Below, in pieces: positions 36,572 to 45,538 of a stretch of DNA of 64,000 nucleotides; position 1 is the stretch's first letter, and each line of letters starts with the position of its first letter. The notes beneath the pieces were generated by a model that saw nothing but the letters and a program-made list of their open reading frames with translations, was not told the DNA's origin and made no database searches. The DNA lies in contig NZ_CP046582.1 of assembly GCF_018141005.1 (NCBI RefSeq), forward strand, positions 1,922,001 through 1,986,000, written 5' to 3'. The DNA comes from Erwinia sp. E602. Its GTDB lineage: Bacteria; Pseudomonadota; Gammaproteobacteria; Enterobacterales; Enterobacteriaceae. A program made the translations under genes and the position numbers.

Positions 36572-37753
36572 TTAGCCAGCAAACAATTTCAGCTGCGCAA
36601 TACGCGTCAGCGCCTCTTCCAGCGCCCGATCGTCGGTGGTCAGGCTGATGCGGATATAGCCTTCGCCGCCGGGGCCGAAGCCGCTGCCGGGCGCCACCAG
36701 GATATGCGCCTTGTGCAGCAGCCACTCGGTAAACTGTTGGGCGCGAAAGCCGGCGGGCACCGGCAGCCAGAGGAAAAAGCTGCCCTGATCGGGCGGTACC
36801 GGCCAGCCGATCGCCGCCAGCCGCGCCAGCACCCGCTGACGGCGCTGGTGGTACACCGCCACCCCCTGTGCAATACGTGAGGCAGGCAGCGCCAGCGCGG
36901 CGATCGCCGCATCCTGCACCGCGCCAAATACCGTGCTGTAGCTGTGGCTGTGCAGCTTTTTAAAGGCGGCGATGATCGAGGCGTTCCCCACCGCAAAGCC
37001 CACCCGCCAGCCCGCCATCATAAAGGTTTTCGACAGGGTATAGGTTTCCACCGCCCGCGCTCTGGCACCGGGGCGTGTCAGCAGGCTGACCGGGGCATCC
37101 GCCGGTTCACGGCCAATCGCCGCATAGGCGAAGTCATGCAACACCGGCAGCTGATAGCGTTCGGCAAACGCCAGCGCGTCATCAAACAGCTCAGGAGTGG
37201 CCATCGCCCCGGTCGGGTTGTGCGGATAGTTCAGCGCTAACAGTCCGGCCTGACGTGCAACCTCCTGCGGAACCGCGCTGAAGTCGGGCAGAAACTGCCG
37301 CCCGGCTTCCAGCGGGATACCGTAAAACTGCGCCTGTGCCTGAAGCGCTGCCGAGCGGTAGATCGGGTAGCAGGGATCGGTGGAGATCAGGTACTGTCCC
37401 GGTTGCAGCAGCGCGCGCGGAATCCCGCTGACGCCGATATGCGAGCCCTGAAACACCGCCACTTCACGGTCCGGGTCCAGTTCCACGCCGTAGTGCCGCT
37501 GGTAAAAACGGGCGATGGCCTGGCGCAGCTGCGGCTTGCCCCAGAACGACGGATACTGATGGTTCGCTTCGTCGAGCACCGCGCTTTGCAGGCGGTCGAC
37601 CACTTCCGGCGGCGTGGGCTGACGCGGGCTGCCGCTGGAGAGGTCAATCAGCGGCAGCGTGGGGCTGCTGATACCGGCGGCCAGTTTTTCCAGGATGCTA
37701 AAAATATTCTCCTCCAGCGCGTTAACCAGCGGGGAGGCAGCAAAGTCGGCCAT
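36572..37753 (-). CDS. PLP-dependent class I/II aminotransferase
   Basis: 393 residues, fold type I. Landmarks: ANHQYPSFWGKPQLRQAI, NYPHNPTGAM, the Asp of LHDFAYAAIG, the Schiff-base Lys in TYTLSKTFMMAGWR, and the substrate-binding Arg in GYIRISLT. It resembles LL-DAP/alanine/methionine-type aminotransferases. It is divergent from the MetQNI-like importer, suggesting an amino acid such as methionine as substrate. Assignment of substrate is inferential. Confidence 0.88.
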   Translation of the reverse strand: MADFAASPLVNALEENIFSILEKLAAGISSPTLPLIDLSSGSPRQPTPPEVVDRLQSAVLDEANHQYPSFWGKPQLRQAIARFYQRHYGVELDPDREVAVFQGSHIGVSGIPRALLQPGQYLISTDPCYPIYRSAALQAQAQFYGIPLEAGRQFLPDFSAVPQEVARQAGLLALNYPHNPTGAMATPELFDDALAFAERYQLPVLHDFAYAAIGREPADAPVSLLTRPGARARAVETYTLSKTFMMAGWRVGFAVGNASIIAAFKKLHSHSYSTVFGAVQDAAIAALALPASRIAQGVAVYHQRRQRVLARLAAIGWPVPPDQGSFFLWLPVPAGFRAQQFTEWLLHKAHILVAPGSGFGPGGEGYIRISLTTDDRALEEALTRIAQLKLFAG

Positions 37754-37987
37754 GATGTTTCTCTGTCTGTTTATTTTAATCTACTATCTCACAGCGCTGC
37801 GCCGTCCGGGCAGCGATTGCCTGCCGCGCTTAAGAATAATATCCGCTAACGGCTGCCGGTTTCTGAATATGCCAGCGGCAATTATCGATGTGATAAAAAA
37901 GCAAAATGAAACCCGGCGCAGACGCTTACAACCCGAAAAATGATGTGGTTTAATCCGAAATAGCTAAAACACAACGGAAAAATCATA

Positions 37988-38806
37988 ATGAAAAAGAACC
38001 TTATTTCAGCGGCGGTACTGACCCTGCTGACCAGCATGGCCGGGGTGAATATCGCACAGGCGGCAGAGAGTAAGCTGATCCGTGTCGGCTTTAACCCCGG
38101 CCCGTATAAAGAGCAGTTCGAGAAAGGCGTGGCCCCGTGGTTAATTAAGCAGGGGTATCAGATAGAATATAAAGATTTCAGCGACGGTATTCAGGTCAAC
38201 GACGCGGTGGCGCGGGGCAGCATTGATGCCAACATTATGCAGCACCCGGTGTACCTGAAGTCGGTTAATGAGCGTCTCGGTATCGACAATACCGGCATCG
38301 TGCAGGTGCCGACGCCTCCGATGGGGCTGTACGGCGGTAAGCTGAAAACTCTGGCCACGCCGCCCGCGCCGGGCACCACCGTTTCCGTTCCGAATCAGGC
38401 CTCTAACGAGTACCGTGCCGCGCTGGTGCTGCAAAGCCTCGGCTGGATTAAACTCAGCGCAGACAGCGACCCTGCCACTTTCTCGCAGCGCAATATCAGT
38501 GAGAACCCGTATAAGATCGTGCTGAAAGAGATCGACAATGCCCAGCAGGTGCGTTCGCTGCCGGATGTCGACTACGGCCTGATTCAGGGTAATTTTGCCG
38601 TCTCCAGCGGCATTAAGCTGAACTCGGCGCTGAAGCTGGAAGACGCCAGCAGTAATTTTATTAATGTGGTGACGGTGGCCGGGAAAAATAAACAGGCGGC
38701 GTTTGCCAGGGATATTATTGCCGGTTATCACTCGGCGGAATTTAAATCCTATATTCAGTCATCGCCACAATATCAGGGGTATCTGCTGCCCGATTATCTG
38801 AAATGA
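37988..38806 (+). CDS. MetQ/NlpA-family substrate-binding protein
   Basis: 272 residues of the NLPA family (VGFNPGPYKEQFEKG, SDGIQVNDAVARGSIDANI, MGLYGGKLK, VDYGLIQGNFA). The signal ends GVNIAQAAES with no lipobox Cys, unlike lipid-anchored MetQ, so it is probably a free periplasmic protein. Its stop overlaps the metN-like start (ATGA). Ligand likely methionine or a related compound. I saw no good MetJ boxes (AGACGTCT) in the 234-bp upstream region. Confidence 0.9.
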   Translation: MKKNLISAAVLTLLTSMAGVNIAQAAESKLIRVGFNPGPYKEQFEKGVAPWLIKQGYQIEYKDFSDGIQVNDAVARGSIDANIMQHPVYLKSVNERLGIDNTGIVQVPTPPMGLYGGKLKTLATPPAPGTTVSVPNQASNEYRAALVLQSLGWIKLSADSDPATFSQRNISENPYKIVLKEIDNAQQVRSLPDVDYGLIQGNFAVSSGIKLNSALKLEDASSNFINVVTVAGKNKQAAFARDIIAGYHSAEFKSYIQSSPQYQGYLLPDYLK

Positions 38807-39828
38807 GTGCGGCGATGATCGCCTTCAATAAGGTGAGTAAATCCTTTACCCGCAAAGGCCGGCGCATCCAGGCGCTGGATGCGGTGACGCTGCAGGTTGA
38901 TAAAGGCGATATTTTCGGCATTGTCGGTTACAGCGGCGCGGGTAAAAGTACCCTGCTGCGGCTGATTAACCGGCTGGAGCAGCCGGACGGTGGCGAAGTA
39001 GTGATTAACGGTGAATCGCTGGGCGGCATCAGGGCGCAGCGGCTGCGGGCGGTGAAAAAAGAGATCGGCATGATTTTCCAGAATTTTAATCTGCTGAATT
39101 CGCGCACGGTATTTCACAATGTCGCGCTGCCGCTGATCCTGCTGGGGCGTGATAAGGCCACCATTGCGGCGCGGGTGACGGAGCTGCTGGCGTTTGTCGG
39201 CCTGAGTGATAAAGCGCATAGCTACCCGAACGAACTCTCCGGCGGGCAGAAACAGCGGGTGGGCATCGCCCGCGCGCTGGCCACTAATCCGTCGGTGCTG
39301 CTGTGTGACGAAGCCACGTCGGCGCTCGATCCGCACACCACCCGGCAAATCCTGCTGCTGCTGCGCGAGATCAACCTGCGTTACGGCATTACCATCGTGC
39401 TGATTACCCATGAGATGTCGGTGATCCAGACGCTGTGCCACAAAGTGGCGGTGATGCAGCAGGGGCGGGTGGTGGAGCAGGGATCGGTCCTCGATCTGTT
39501 TGCCCGGCCACAGCACCCGGTTTCGGCCAGTTTTGTGCAGTCGGTGCTGCACGATCGTCTGCCGCAGCAGGTGCTGGACTATCTGCAACAGACGCCGCAG
39601 AAGCCGGCCTTGCGGCTGGAGTTTGCCGGAGCCAGCGCACAGCAGCCGGTGATTAACCGCATTATCCGCGATCACGCCATTGAGGTGAATATCCTGTTTG
39701 CCAGTATGGCCGACGTGCAGCAGACCCTGCTCGGTTTTATGATTGTGCAGATAGACGGGGATGCGCAGGCCGTCGCCCGTGCAACCGGGGATCTGCGCGC
39801 TTCAGGAGTGACAATCAGCCATGTTTGA
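38803..39828 (+). CDS. metN: MetN-like ABC transporter ATPase
   Basis: 341 residues. Walker A GYSGAGKST, Q-loop IFQNFNLL, signature LSGGQKQR, Walker B VLLCDEATSALDP and switch His ITHEM are intact. A C-terminal NIL (ligand-sensing) domain spans about 265-341, the feature that distinguishes MetN. It overlaps both neighbours. This may be a second, non-canonical copy of the methionine importer. Confidence 0.92.
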   Translation: MSAAMIAFNKVSKSFTRKGRRIQALDAVTLQVDKGDIFGIVGYSGAGKSTLLRLINRLEQPDGGEVVINGESLGGIRAQRLRAVKKEIGMIFQNFNLLNSRTVFHNVALPLILLGRDKATIAARVTELLAFVGLSDKAHSYPNELSGGQKQRVGIARALATNPSVLLCDEATSALDPHTTRQILLLLREINLRYGITIVLITHEMSVIQTLCHKVAVMQQGRVVEQGSVLDLFARPQHPVSASFVQSVLHDRLPQQVLDYLQQTPQKPALRLEFAGASAQQPVINRIIRDHAIEVNILFASMADVQQTLLGFMIVQIDGDAQAVARATGDLRASGVTISHV

Positions 39829-40489
39829 GTTCTTTAATACCGCCGTAACCGGCGAGCAGTTTCTGCTGGCGCTGCACGATACGCTGCTGATGATTGGCGT
39901 CTCGCTGGGGCTGGGTTCTCTGCTCGGCGTGCCGCTGGGCATTCTGCTGGTGGTGTGCCGCCCCGGCGGCATCGCACCCTTGCGCAGCGTTCACCGGGTG
40001 CTTAACCCGCTGATTAACGTCGTGCGTTCGCTGCCGTTTATTATTCTGCTGATCGCCATTCTGCCGGTGACCCGCATGCTGGTCGGCACCACCATCGGGA
40101 CGGCCGGGGCGATCGTGCCGCTGGTGGTGTTTATCGCACCCTATATTGCGCGGCTGGTGGAGAACTCGCTGCTGGAGGTGGATGACGGCATTCTCGAAGC
40201 GGCGGATGCGATGGGCGCCACGGTGCTGCAGACCATCTGGCACTTTATGCTGCCGGAAGCGGCGGCGTCGCTGGCGCTGGCGCTGACCACCGCCACCATC
40301 GGCCTGCTTGGCGCAACGGCGATGGCCGGCACCGTCGGCGGCGGCGGGATTGGCGATCTGGCCATCACCTACGGGTATCAGCGTTTTGACGCCTTTGCCA
40401 CGCTGTTCACCGCGCTGGTGCTGATCGTTATCGTGCAGCTGATCCAGACCGCGGGCAGCCGCCTGGCGCGGCGCATCCGCCGTGAATAG
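39821..40489 (+). CDS. metI: MetI-like ABC transporter permease
   Basis: 222 residues, about five transmembrane helices. EAA-type loop in EAADAMGATVLQTIWHFMLP contacts the ATPase. Motifs VRSLPFIILLIAI and GTVGGGGIGDLAITYGYQRF are typical of MetI. Overlaps metN by 8 bp; ends the transporter operon, about 100 bp before the dehydrogenase gene. Confidence 0.93.
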   Translation: MFEFFNTAVTGEQFLLALHDTLLMIGVSLGLGSLLGVPLGILLVVCRPGGIAPLRSVHRVLNPLINVVRSLPFIILLIAILPVTRMLVGTTIGTAGAIVPLVVFIAPYIARLVENSLLEVDDGILEAADAMGATVLQTIWHFMLPEAAASLALALTTATIGLLGATAMAGTVGGGGIGDLAITYGYQRFDAFATLFTALVLIVIVQLIQTAGSRLARRIRRE

Positions 40490-40591
40490 CGGCCCTGATC
40501 CATCGGCCAGTTGCTGCCGGACGTGACGACATGGCAGCCGCCTGCGTTTGTCAGCGCGTCCTGCTCACTCTGAAACCCACAGGAAAAACCT

Positions 40592-41659
40592 ATGCTCTCT
40601 GTTCTTTCGCCACAGGCGTGGCTGCTGGAAGCGGGACTGACCGCCCGCACCGGCGAACTGATCCGCCCGCATGCCACCACGCTGCGTATCCTGACCTCAC
40701 CGCGTGCCTGGCAGGCGGTGGATCCGGCGCTGAGCCACAGCCTGGAACGCGCCGGGATAAGCTGGCAACTTGACTATCTTGACGGCGAGTGCAGCGACGG
40801 CGCCATTGCCGGGCTGCAGCAGCGCACGCTGGCGCAGGGGGCGCAGGGTATTCTGGCGATCGGCGGTGGCCGGGTGCTGGACTGCGGCAAAGCGGCCGCT
40901 GCCGCGTTGCCCGGCGTGGCGGTATTCTGCTTCGCCACCCAGGCTGCCACCTGCGCGGCCTGGTCGCCCTATGCGGTGATTTACCATCCGCACGGCGGCC
41001 ATCAGAAAAGCGTGCTGCTGGAAAAGCTGCCGCTGCTGGCGCTGGCCGACAGCGAGGTGATCGCCCGCGCCGGGGTGCGCTATCTTGAGTCGGGGATCGT
41101 CGACGCGCTGGCTAAGTGGTATGAATTTGCCCCTTACCTGCGGCAGAACCCGCACCGGCTGGGGCTGGAGCTTAAGGTCGCGGCTGCCGCTCAGGCGCGG
41201 GACGCGCTGTTGCGCTGGGGGGAAGAGGGGGTGGCGGCGGTGTCACAGCAGCGGGTTAGCCTGGCGCTGGAAAAAACCATCGAAGCCAGTATTGTGCTGG
41301 CCGGGCTGGCGAACAGCATTCAGGATGCGCTGCCGACGGCGGGGGTGGCGCACGAAATCCACAACCGGCTGACCCATCAGCCGCAGCTGCACGGTCTGCT
41401 GCACGGTGAAGTGGTCGGCTACAGCCTGCTGATCCAGTCGCTGCTGGAGTATGATGGCGTGGCCGACCCGCAGTTACTGCAACTGCTGCAGCGCTTTAAC
41501 AGCCCGCTGAGCCTGACCGCGCTGGGGCCTGAGCCGCAGGCAATTCTGCGGCAGATTGCCCGCGATATTCACGTCCCGCCTGCCAGCGCCGTCCATTTAC
41601 CCTTCACTGTGACGGAGGAGAAGCTGTACCGGGCGCTGGCGAGTACGGTGGTGGCCTGA
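40592..41659 (+). CDS. GldA/HcxA-like iron-containing alcohol dehydrogenase family
   Basis: 355 residues. NAD motif LAIGGGRVLDCGKAAA; block ATCAAWSPYAVIY and GIVDALAKWYE match the hydroxycarboxylate dehydrogenase HcxA (YbdH) more than glycerol dehydrogenase. Metal ligands are Asp in VDALAKW and His in AHEIHN and LLHGEVVG. HcxA reduces 2-oxo acids. Next to an aminotransferase and a MetQNI-like importer it could reduce the oxo acid left by transamination. Same strand as metI, likely co-transcribed. Confidence 0.82.
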   Translation: MLSVLSPQAWLLEAGLTARTGELIRPHATTLRILTSPRAWQAVDPALSHSLERAGISWQLDYLDGECSDGAIAGLQQRTLAQGAQGILAIGGGRVLDCGKAAAAALPGVAVFCFATQAATCAAWSPYAVIYHPHGGHQKSVLLEKLPLLALADSEVIARAGVRYLESGIVDALAKWYEFAPYLRQNPHRLGLELKVAAAAQARDALLRWGEEGVAAVSQQRVSLALEKTIEASIVLAGLANSIQDALPTAGVAHEIHNRLTHQPQLHGLLHGEVVGYSLLIQSLLEYDGVADPQLLQLLQRFNSPLSLTALGPEPQAILRQIARDIHVPPASAVHLPFTVTEEKLYRALASTVVA

Positions 41660-41664
41660 AAAAC

Positions 41665-43311
41665 CTAGCGCACGCACTTCCCGCAGGCGCTGTCGTTAAT
41701 CTGCTGGAAGAAGTCATTGCCCTTATCATCCACCAGAATAAACGCCGGGAAGTTCTCCACCTCGATTTTCCAGATCGCTTCCATACCCAGCTCCGGGTAC
41801 TCCACGCACTCCAGGCTCTTGATGCTCTGCTGCGCCAGCACCGCCGCCGGGCCGCCGATGCTGCCGAGGTAGAAGCCGCCGTGTTTGTGGCAGGCGTCGG
41901 TGACCTGCTTACTGCGGTTGCCCTTGGCCAGCATAATCATGCTGCCGCCGTTGGCCTGCAGCTGGTCGACGTAGGAGTCCATGCGGCCAGCGGTGGTCGG
42001 GCCGAGGGAGCCTGATGCGTAGCCTTCCGGAGTTTTGGCCGGGCCGGCGTAGTAGATCGGGTGATCCTTGACGTACTGCGGCAGGCCTTCACCGCTGTCG
42101 ATGCGCTCCTGCAGCTTAGCGTGGGCAATATCGCGCGCCACGATAATGGTGCCGCTCAGCGACAGGCGGGTGGAGACCGGGTGCTTCGTCAGCTCCGCCA
42201 GGATATCGCTCATCGGCCGGTTAAGGTCTACCTGCACCACGTCGCCTTCGCCCTGCTGGCGCAGCTCCAGCGGGATATACTGCCCCGGATTCTCTTCCAG
42301 CTTCTCGATCCAGATGCCGTCGCGGTTAATTTTCGCCTTGATATTACGGTCGGCCGAGCAGGAGACCGCCATGCCCACCGGGCAGGAGGCACCGTGGCGC
42401 GGCAGACGCACCACGCGGATATCGTGGGCAAAGTACTTGCCGCCGAACTGTGCGCCGAGGCCGAGCTGCTGCGCGGCCAGCAGCAGCTGCTGCTCCAGCT
42501 CCGTGTCGCGGAACGCCTGGCCGTGTTCGTTACCTTCGGTCGGCAGTTCGTCGTAGTAGTGGGTGGCGGCCAGCTTCACCGTTTTCAGCGTGCTGTCGGC
42601 GGAAGTGCCGCCAATCACAAAGGCGATATGATAGGGCGGGCAGGCGGCGGTGCCGAGGCTGCGCATCTTCTCGGTCAGGTACGCCAGCAGTTTACCGGGG
42701 CTGAGCAGCGCTTTGGTTTCCTGATACAGGTAGGTTTTATTGGCCGAGCCGCCGCCTTTGGCCATACAGAGGAATTTGTACTCTTCGCCATCGACGCTGT
42801 AGAGGTCGATCTGCGCCGGCAGGTTGGTGCCGGTATTCACTTCTTTGTACATATCCAGCGCGGCATTTTGCGAGTAGCGCAGGTTATCGGTCTGGTAGGT
42901 GTTATACACCCCCTGTGACAGCGCCGCTTCGTCGCCGCCGCCGGTCCACACCCGCTGGCCTTTCTTGCCGAGGATAATCGCGGTGCCGGTGTCCTGGCAG
43001 GTGGGCAGCACGCCTTTGGCGGCAATTTCGGAGTTACGCAGGAACTGCAGCGCCACGTACTTATCATTTTCGCTGGCTTCCGGGTCGGCCAGCACCGCGG
43101 CGACCTGGCGCTGATGGGAGGCGCGCAGCATAAACGAGGCATCGTGGAACGCCTGCTGCGCCAGCAGGGTCAGCGCCTGTGGTTCGACCTTCAGCACCGG
43201 CTGGCCGTCAAACTCGGCGACTGAGACGTGCTCTTTGCTCAGCAGATAGTATTCGGTTTTTTCTTTCGCGAGGGGAAACGGGTTTTGATAGTAAAACGCT
43301 TTGTTTGACAT
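41665..43311 (-). CDS. fumA: Class I (iron-sulfur) fumarate hydratase
   Basis: 548 residues, the exact length of E. coli FumA/FumB. The three cluster ligands fall at Cys105 (LPTCQDTG), Cys224 (TAACPPYH) and Cys318 (AVSCSADR). It interconverts malate and fumarate in the cytoplasm. Placement behind a dicarboxylate transporter and an FNR box suggests the anaerobic (FumB-like) role; sequence alone does not separate FumA from FumB. The stop is five bases from the convergent dehydrogenase gene. Confidence 0.95.
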   Translation of the reverse strand: MSNKAFYYQNPFPLAKEKTEYYLLSKEHVSVAEFDGQPVLKVEPQALTLLAQQAFHDASFMLRASHQRQVAAVLADPEASENDKYVALQFLRNSEIAAKGVLPTCQDTGTAIILGKKGQRVWTGGGDEAALSQGVYNTYQTDNLRYSQNAALDMYKEVNTGTNLPAQIDLYSVDGEEYKFLCMAKGGGSANKTYLYQETKALLSPGKLLAYLTEKMRSLGTAACPPYHIAFVIGGTSADSTLKTVKLAATHYYDELPTEGNEHGQAFRDTELEQQLLLAAQQLGLGAQFGGKYFAHDIRVVRLPRHGASCPVGMAVSCSADRNIKAKINRDGIWIEKLEENPGQYIPLELRQQGEGDVVQVDLNRPMSDILAELTKHPVSTRLSLSGTIIVARDIAHAKLQERIDSGEGLPQYVKDHPIYYAGPAKTPEGYASGSLGPTTAGRMDSYVDQLQANGGSMIMLAKGNRSKQVTDACHKHGGFYLGSIGGPAAVLAQQSIKSLECVEYPELGMEAIWKIEVENFPAFILVDDKGNDFFQQINDSACGKCVR

Positions 43312-43392
43312 GGTTTGCTCACTTAATCAGCCGCAGCCGCACGGAGTCCGCTGCGGTTCAGGCTAAATGGAAATGCAGTTTATTTTTATGGT

Positions 43393-43414
43393 GCCGCCCC
43401 ACGGGAGGGGCGGC
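43393..43414 (-). terminator. Hairpin between transporter and fumarase genes
   Basis: 8-bp perfect stem GCCGCCCC/GGGGCGGC with a 6-base loop in the 155-bp gap. On the minus strand it is followed by ACCATAAAAATAAA, not a U-run, so it may only partly terminate or protect the upstream mRNA. Confidence 0.45.
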
Positions 43415-43466
43415 GGGAAAGGATGATATAACACTAACGCAACATCTTCATCTCCGATTGGACGAA

Positions 43467-44972
43467 TCAGAACATCAACACCATCCACGGGTAGCCAATC
43501 AGCATCAGCAGCACCAGGAACAGCAGGCCGAAGATGGTGCCCAGACGCCAGTAGTCTTTGGTTGGCAGATAGCCGCTGCCGTAGTAAATCGGGCTCGGGC
43601 CGGTGCCGTACGGGGTGATAATGCCCATCACGCCCAGTGAGGTACACATCATCAGGCAGAACACCGGCATATTGATGCCCGGGATGGCGGCGGCGATGGT
43701 CAGCATCGCCGGCAGCAGCGCGGTGGTATGCGCGGTGGTGCTGGCGAACAGGTAGTGCAGCAGGTAGAAGGCGATCATCAGCACCACCGCGGAGACCTGC
43801 GGGTCATAGCCCTGCAGCAGCTCGCCGCCCTCTTTGCCCAGCCAGGCGATAAAGCCAACGCGGGCCAGGCCATCCGCCAGCGCCACCAGGGTGGCGAACC
43901 AGGCGAAGGTGTTCCAGGCCGGTTTGTTGCTGGTAATGTCGTTCCAGCTCAGCACGCCGGTCCACAGCATCAGCACCACTACCAGCAGCGCGGCCATCGC
44001 CGGTTCAATCCACGCGGTAGCGAAGATCCACATCAGCAGCGCCGATACCACAAACACCAGCAGCAGGATCTCGTTGCGGCTCAGGCGGCCGAGTTTTTCC
44101 AGCTCGCTGACCGCCCAGCGTGGCACTTCGTCGTTGAACTTCACTTCCGGCGGGTAGAGCCAGTAAGCCAGCAGCGGCATGGTCAGCAGCAGCAGCAGGC
44201 CCAGCGGCAGGAAGGCGAGGAACCACATGCCCCAGGAGATATCAAAGCCGACCACGCTTTTCACCAGCGCCAGCGCCAGCAGGTTCGGGGCCAGCGCCGA
44301 GAGGAACATCGAGCTGGTGATACAGGCGGCGGTGATCGCTACCCACATCAGGTAAGAACCAATTTTACGGGCGCTCGGGTCGTTCGGTTTGGAACCGTAC
44401 AGCGGCGGCAGGTTGGCGATAATCGGGTAGATGGTGCCGCCGCTGCGCGCGGTGTTCGACGGGGTGAACGGGGCCAGCAGCAGGTCGGCAAAGGTAATCG
44501 CGTAACCGAGCGTCAGGCTGCGGCGGCCGAGATATTTCACCAGAATCAGCGCCAGACGGCGGCCAAACTGGGTTTTATCGTAGCCGGCGGCGAACATAAA
44601 GGCACCGAAGATCAGCCACACCGTCGAGTTACCGAAGCCGCTCACCGCCCACTTAAACGCCTGGGTGGCGGTTTTGAACTTCGGATCGGCCAGCTCGGCC
44701 GGGCTGAACAGCAGCCACTGGCTGAACAGGGCGATAATCACCACCCCGGTCAGGCCGATCACCGCGCCGGGCAGCGGTTCAAAGATCAGCCCGACAATCA
44801 CCCCAACGAAGATGGCGAAAAAGTGCCAGGCATAGGGTTCCAGCCCGGCGGGGACCGGCACCAGCAGCAGCAGTACCGCGACCAGTACCGGAAGGAACAG
44901 CATCAGCAGGTGTTTCTTTGCGCCCGGTGAGGCTTGCGCCTTGCGCGGGTCATTTATCACTGTTGTTTTCAT
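43467..44972 (-). CDS. DASS-family dicarboxylate/tricarboxylate antiporter (CitT/TtdT-like)
   Basis: 501 residues from the ATG at 44972; twelve to fourteen hydrophobic helices. The family motifs TPSNTARSGG and, near the C-terminus, TTAHTTALLPAM plus ITPYGTGPSPIYYGSGY are intact. Members exchange citrate, tartrate, malate or 2-oxoglutarate for succinate. With fumarase and fumarate reductase next door, uptake of malate-type acids against succinate export fits best. A perfect FNR box lies 173 bp upstream. Confidence 0.92.
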   Translation of the reverse strand: MKTTVINDPRKAQASPGAKKHLLMLFLPVLVAVLLLLVPVPAGLEPYAWHFFAIFVGVIVGLIFEPLPGAVIGLTGVVIIALFSQWLLFSPAELADPKFKTATQAFKWAVSGFGNSTVWLIFGAFMFAAGYDKTQFGRRLALILVKYLGRRSLTLGYAITFADLLLAPFTPSNTARSGGTIYPIIANLPPLYGSKPNDPSARKIGSYLMWVAITAACITSSMFLSALAPNLLALALVKSVVGFDISWGMWFLAFLPLGLLLLLTMPLLAYWLYPPEVKFNDEVPRWAVSELEKLGRLSRNEILLLVFVVSALLMWIFATAWIEPAMAALLVVVLMLWTGVLSWNDITSNKPAWNTFAWFATLVALADGLARVGFIAWLGKEGGELLQGYDPQVSAVVLMIAFYLLHYLFASTTAHTTALLPAMLTIAAAIPGINMPVFCLMMCTSLGVMGIITPYGTGPSPIYYGSGYLPTKDYWRLGTIFGLLFLVLLMLIGYPWMVLMF

Positions 44973-45144
44973 AGTTTTTATCTGCACGTTGAGAAGAATC
45001 GTTTTGCGCCCCGGCATGACAGGTGCTTTTTGTAATCGTCCGGTTACTTAACCTGAGCATCTGCCTGGGTTATCGTTTGTGTCTTAGCACATCTGACGAT
45101 ATTGGCTTTATGTGAATATGATGCGACTTCCGTAAATAAGAAGT

Positions 45145-45158
45145 TTGATCTGGATCAA
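45145..45158. promoter_or_regulatory. FNR box (perfect consensus)
   Basis: TTGATCTGGATCAA matches TTGAT-N4-ATCAA exactly. It is nearer the leftward transporter-fumarase operon; a CATATT -10 on the minus strand at 45120-45115 gives near class II spacing. The 520-bp region 45018-45538 contains no gene. Confidence 0.8.
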
Positions 45159-45329
45159 TAAAAATCGGGCTGAGCTTTTATTTGCGTTAAATCGTCATCA
45201 TTTAAATAGTAAGGATTTTCTTACAGTGAGATTTTGACCCACTTAACTGTAGTCGCCCTGCACGACAAGTCCAGTGCATGAATTTAACGTTATGATCACG
45301 AAGGGGTTATTTATCTTGTAAATGAAAAG

Positions 45330-45343
45330 TTGATTTTTGTCAA
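45330..45343. promoter_or_regulatory. FNR box (one mismatch)
   Basis: TTGATTTTTGTCAA differs from consensus at one base. It lies 196 bp before the fumarate reductase start and probably serves the rightward promoter. A candidate -10, TTAAAT at 45389, would place it near -64. Confidence 0.6.
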
Positions 45344-45538
45344 TGCCTGGTTAACAATCAGTGTCTGGCGATCACCTTCCTTCTTCAATTAAATAACGTC
45401 CGTTTTTTAACGCAGCGAATTACTAAATTAATAGCAATTAAGCCATGTAAACGGGTATATTAATTCCATGTTGTCTGACCACTTGAAAAAGTTGGCGCTT
45501 GCAAAAGAATTCAAAACGTTTAATTTGGAGTTCACCTC

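Noticed and set aside
37754..37987. MetJ operator upstream of the metQ-like gene
   Set aside because: Only CAGACGCTTAC resembles an AGACGTCT box and there is no adjacent second box.
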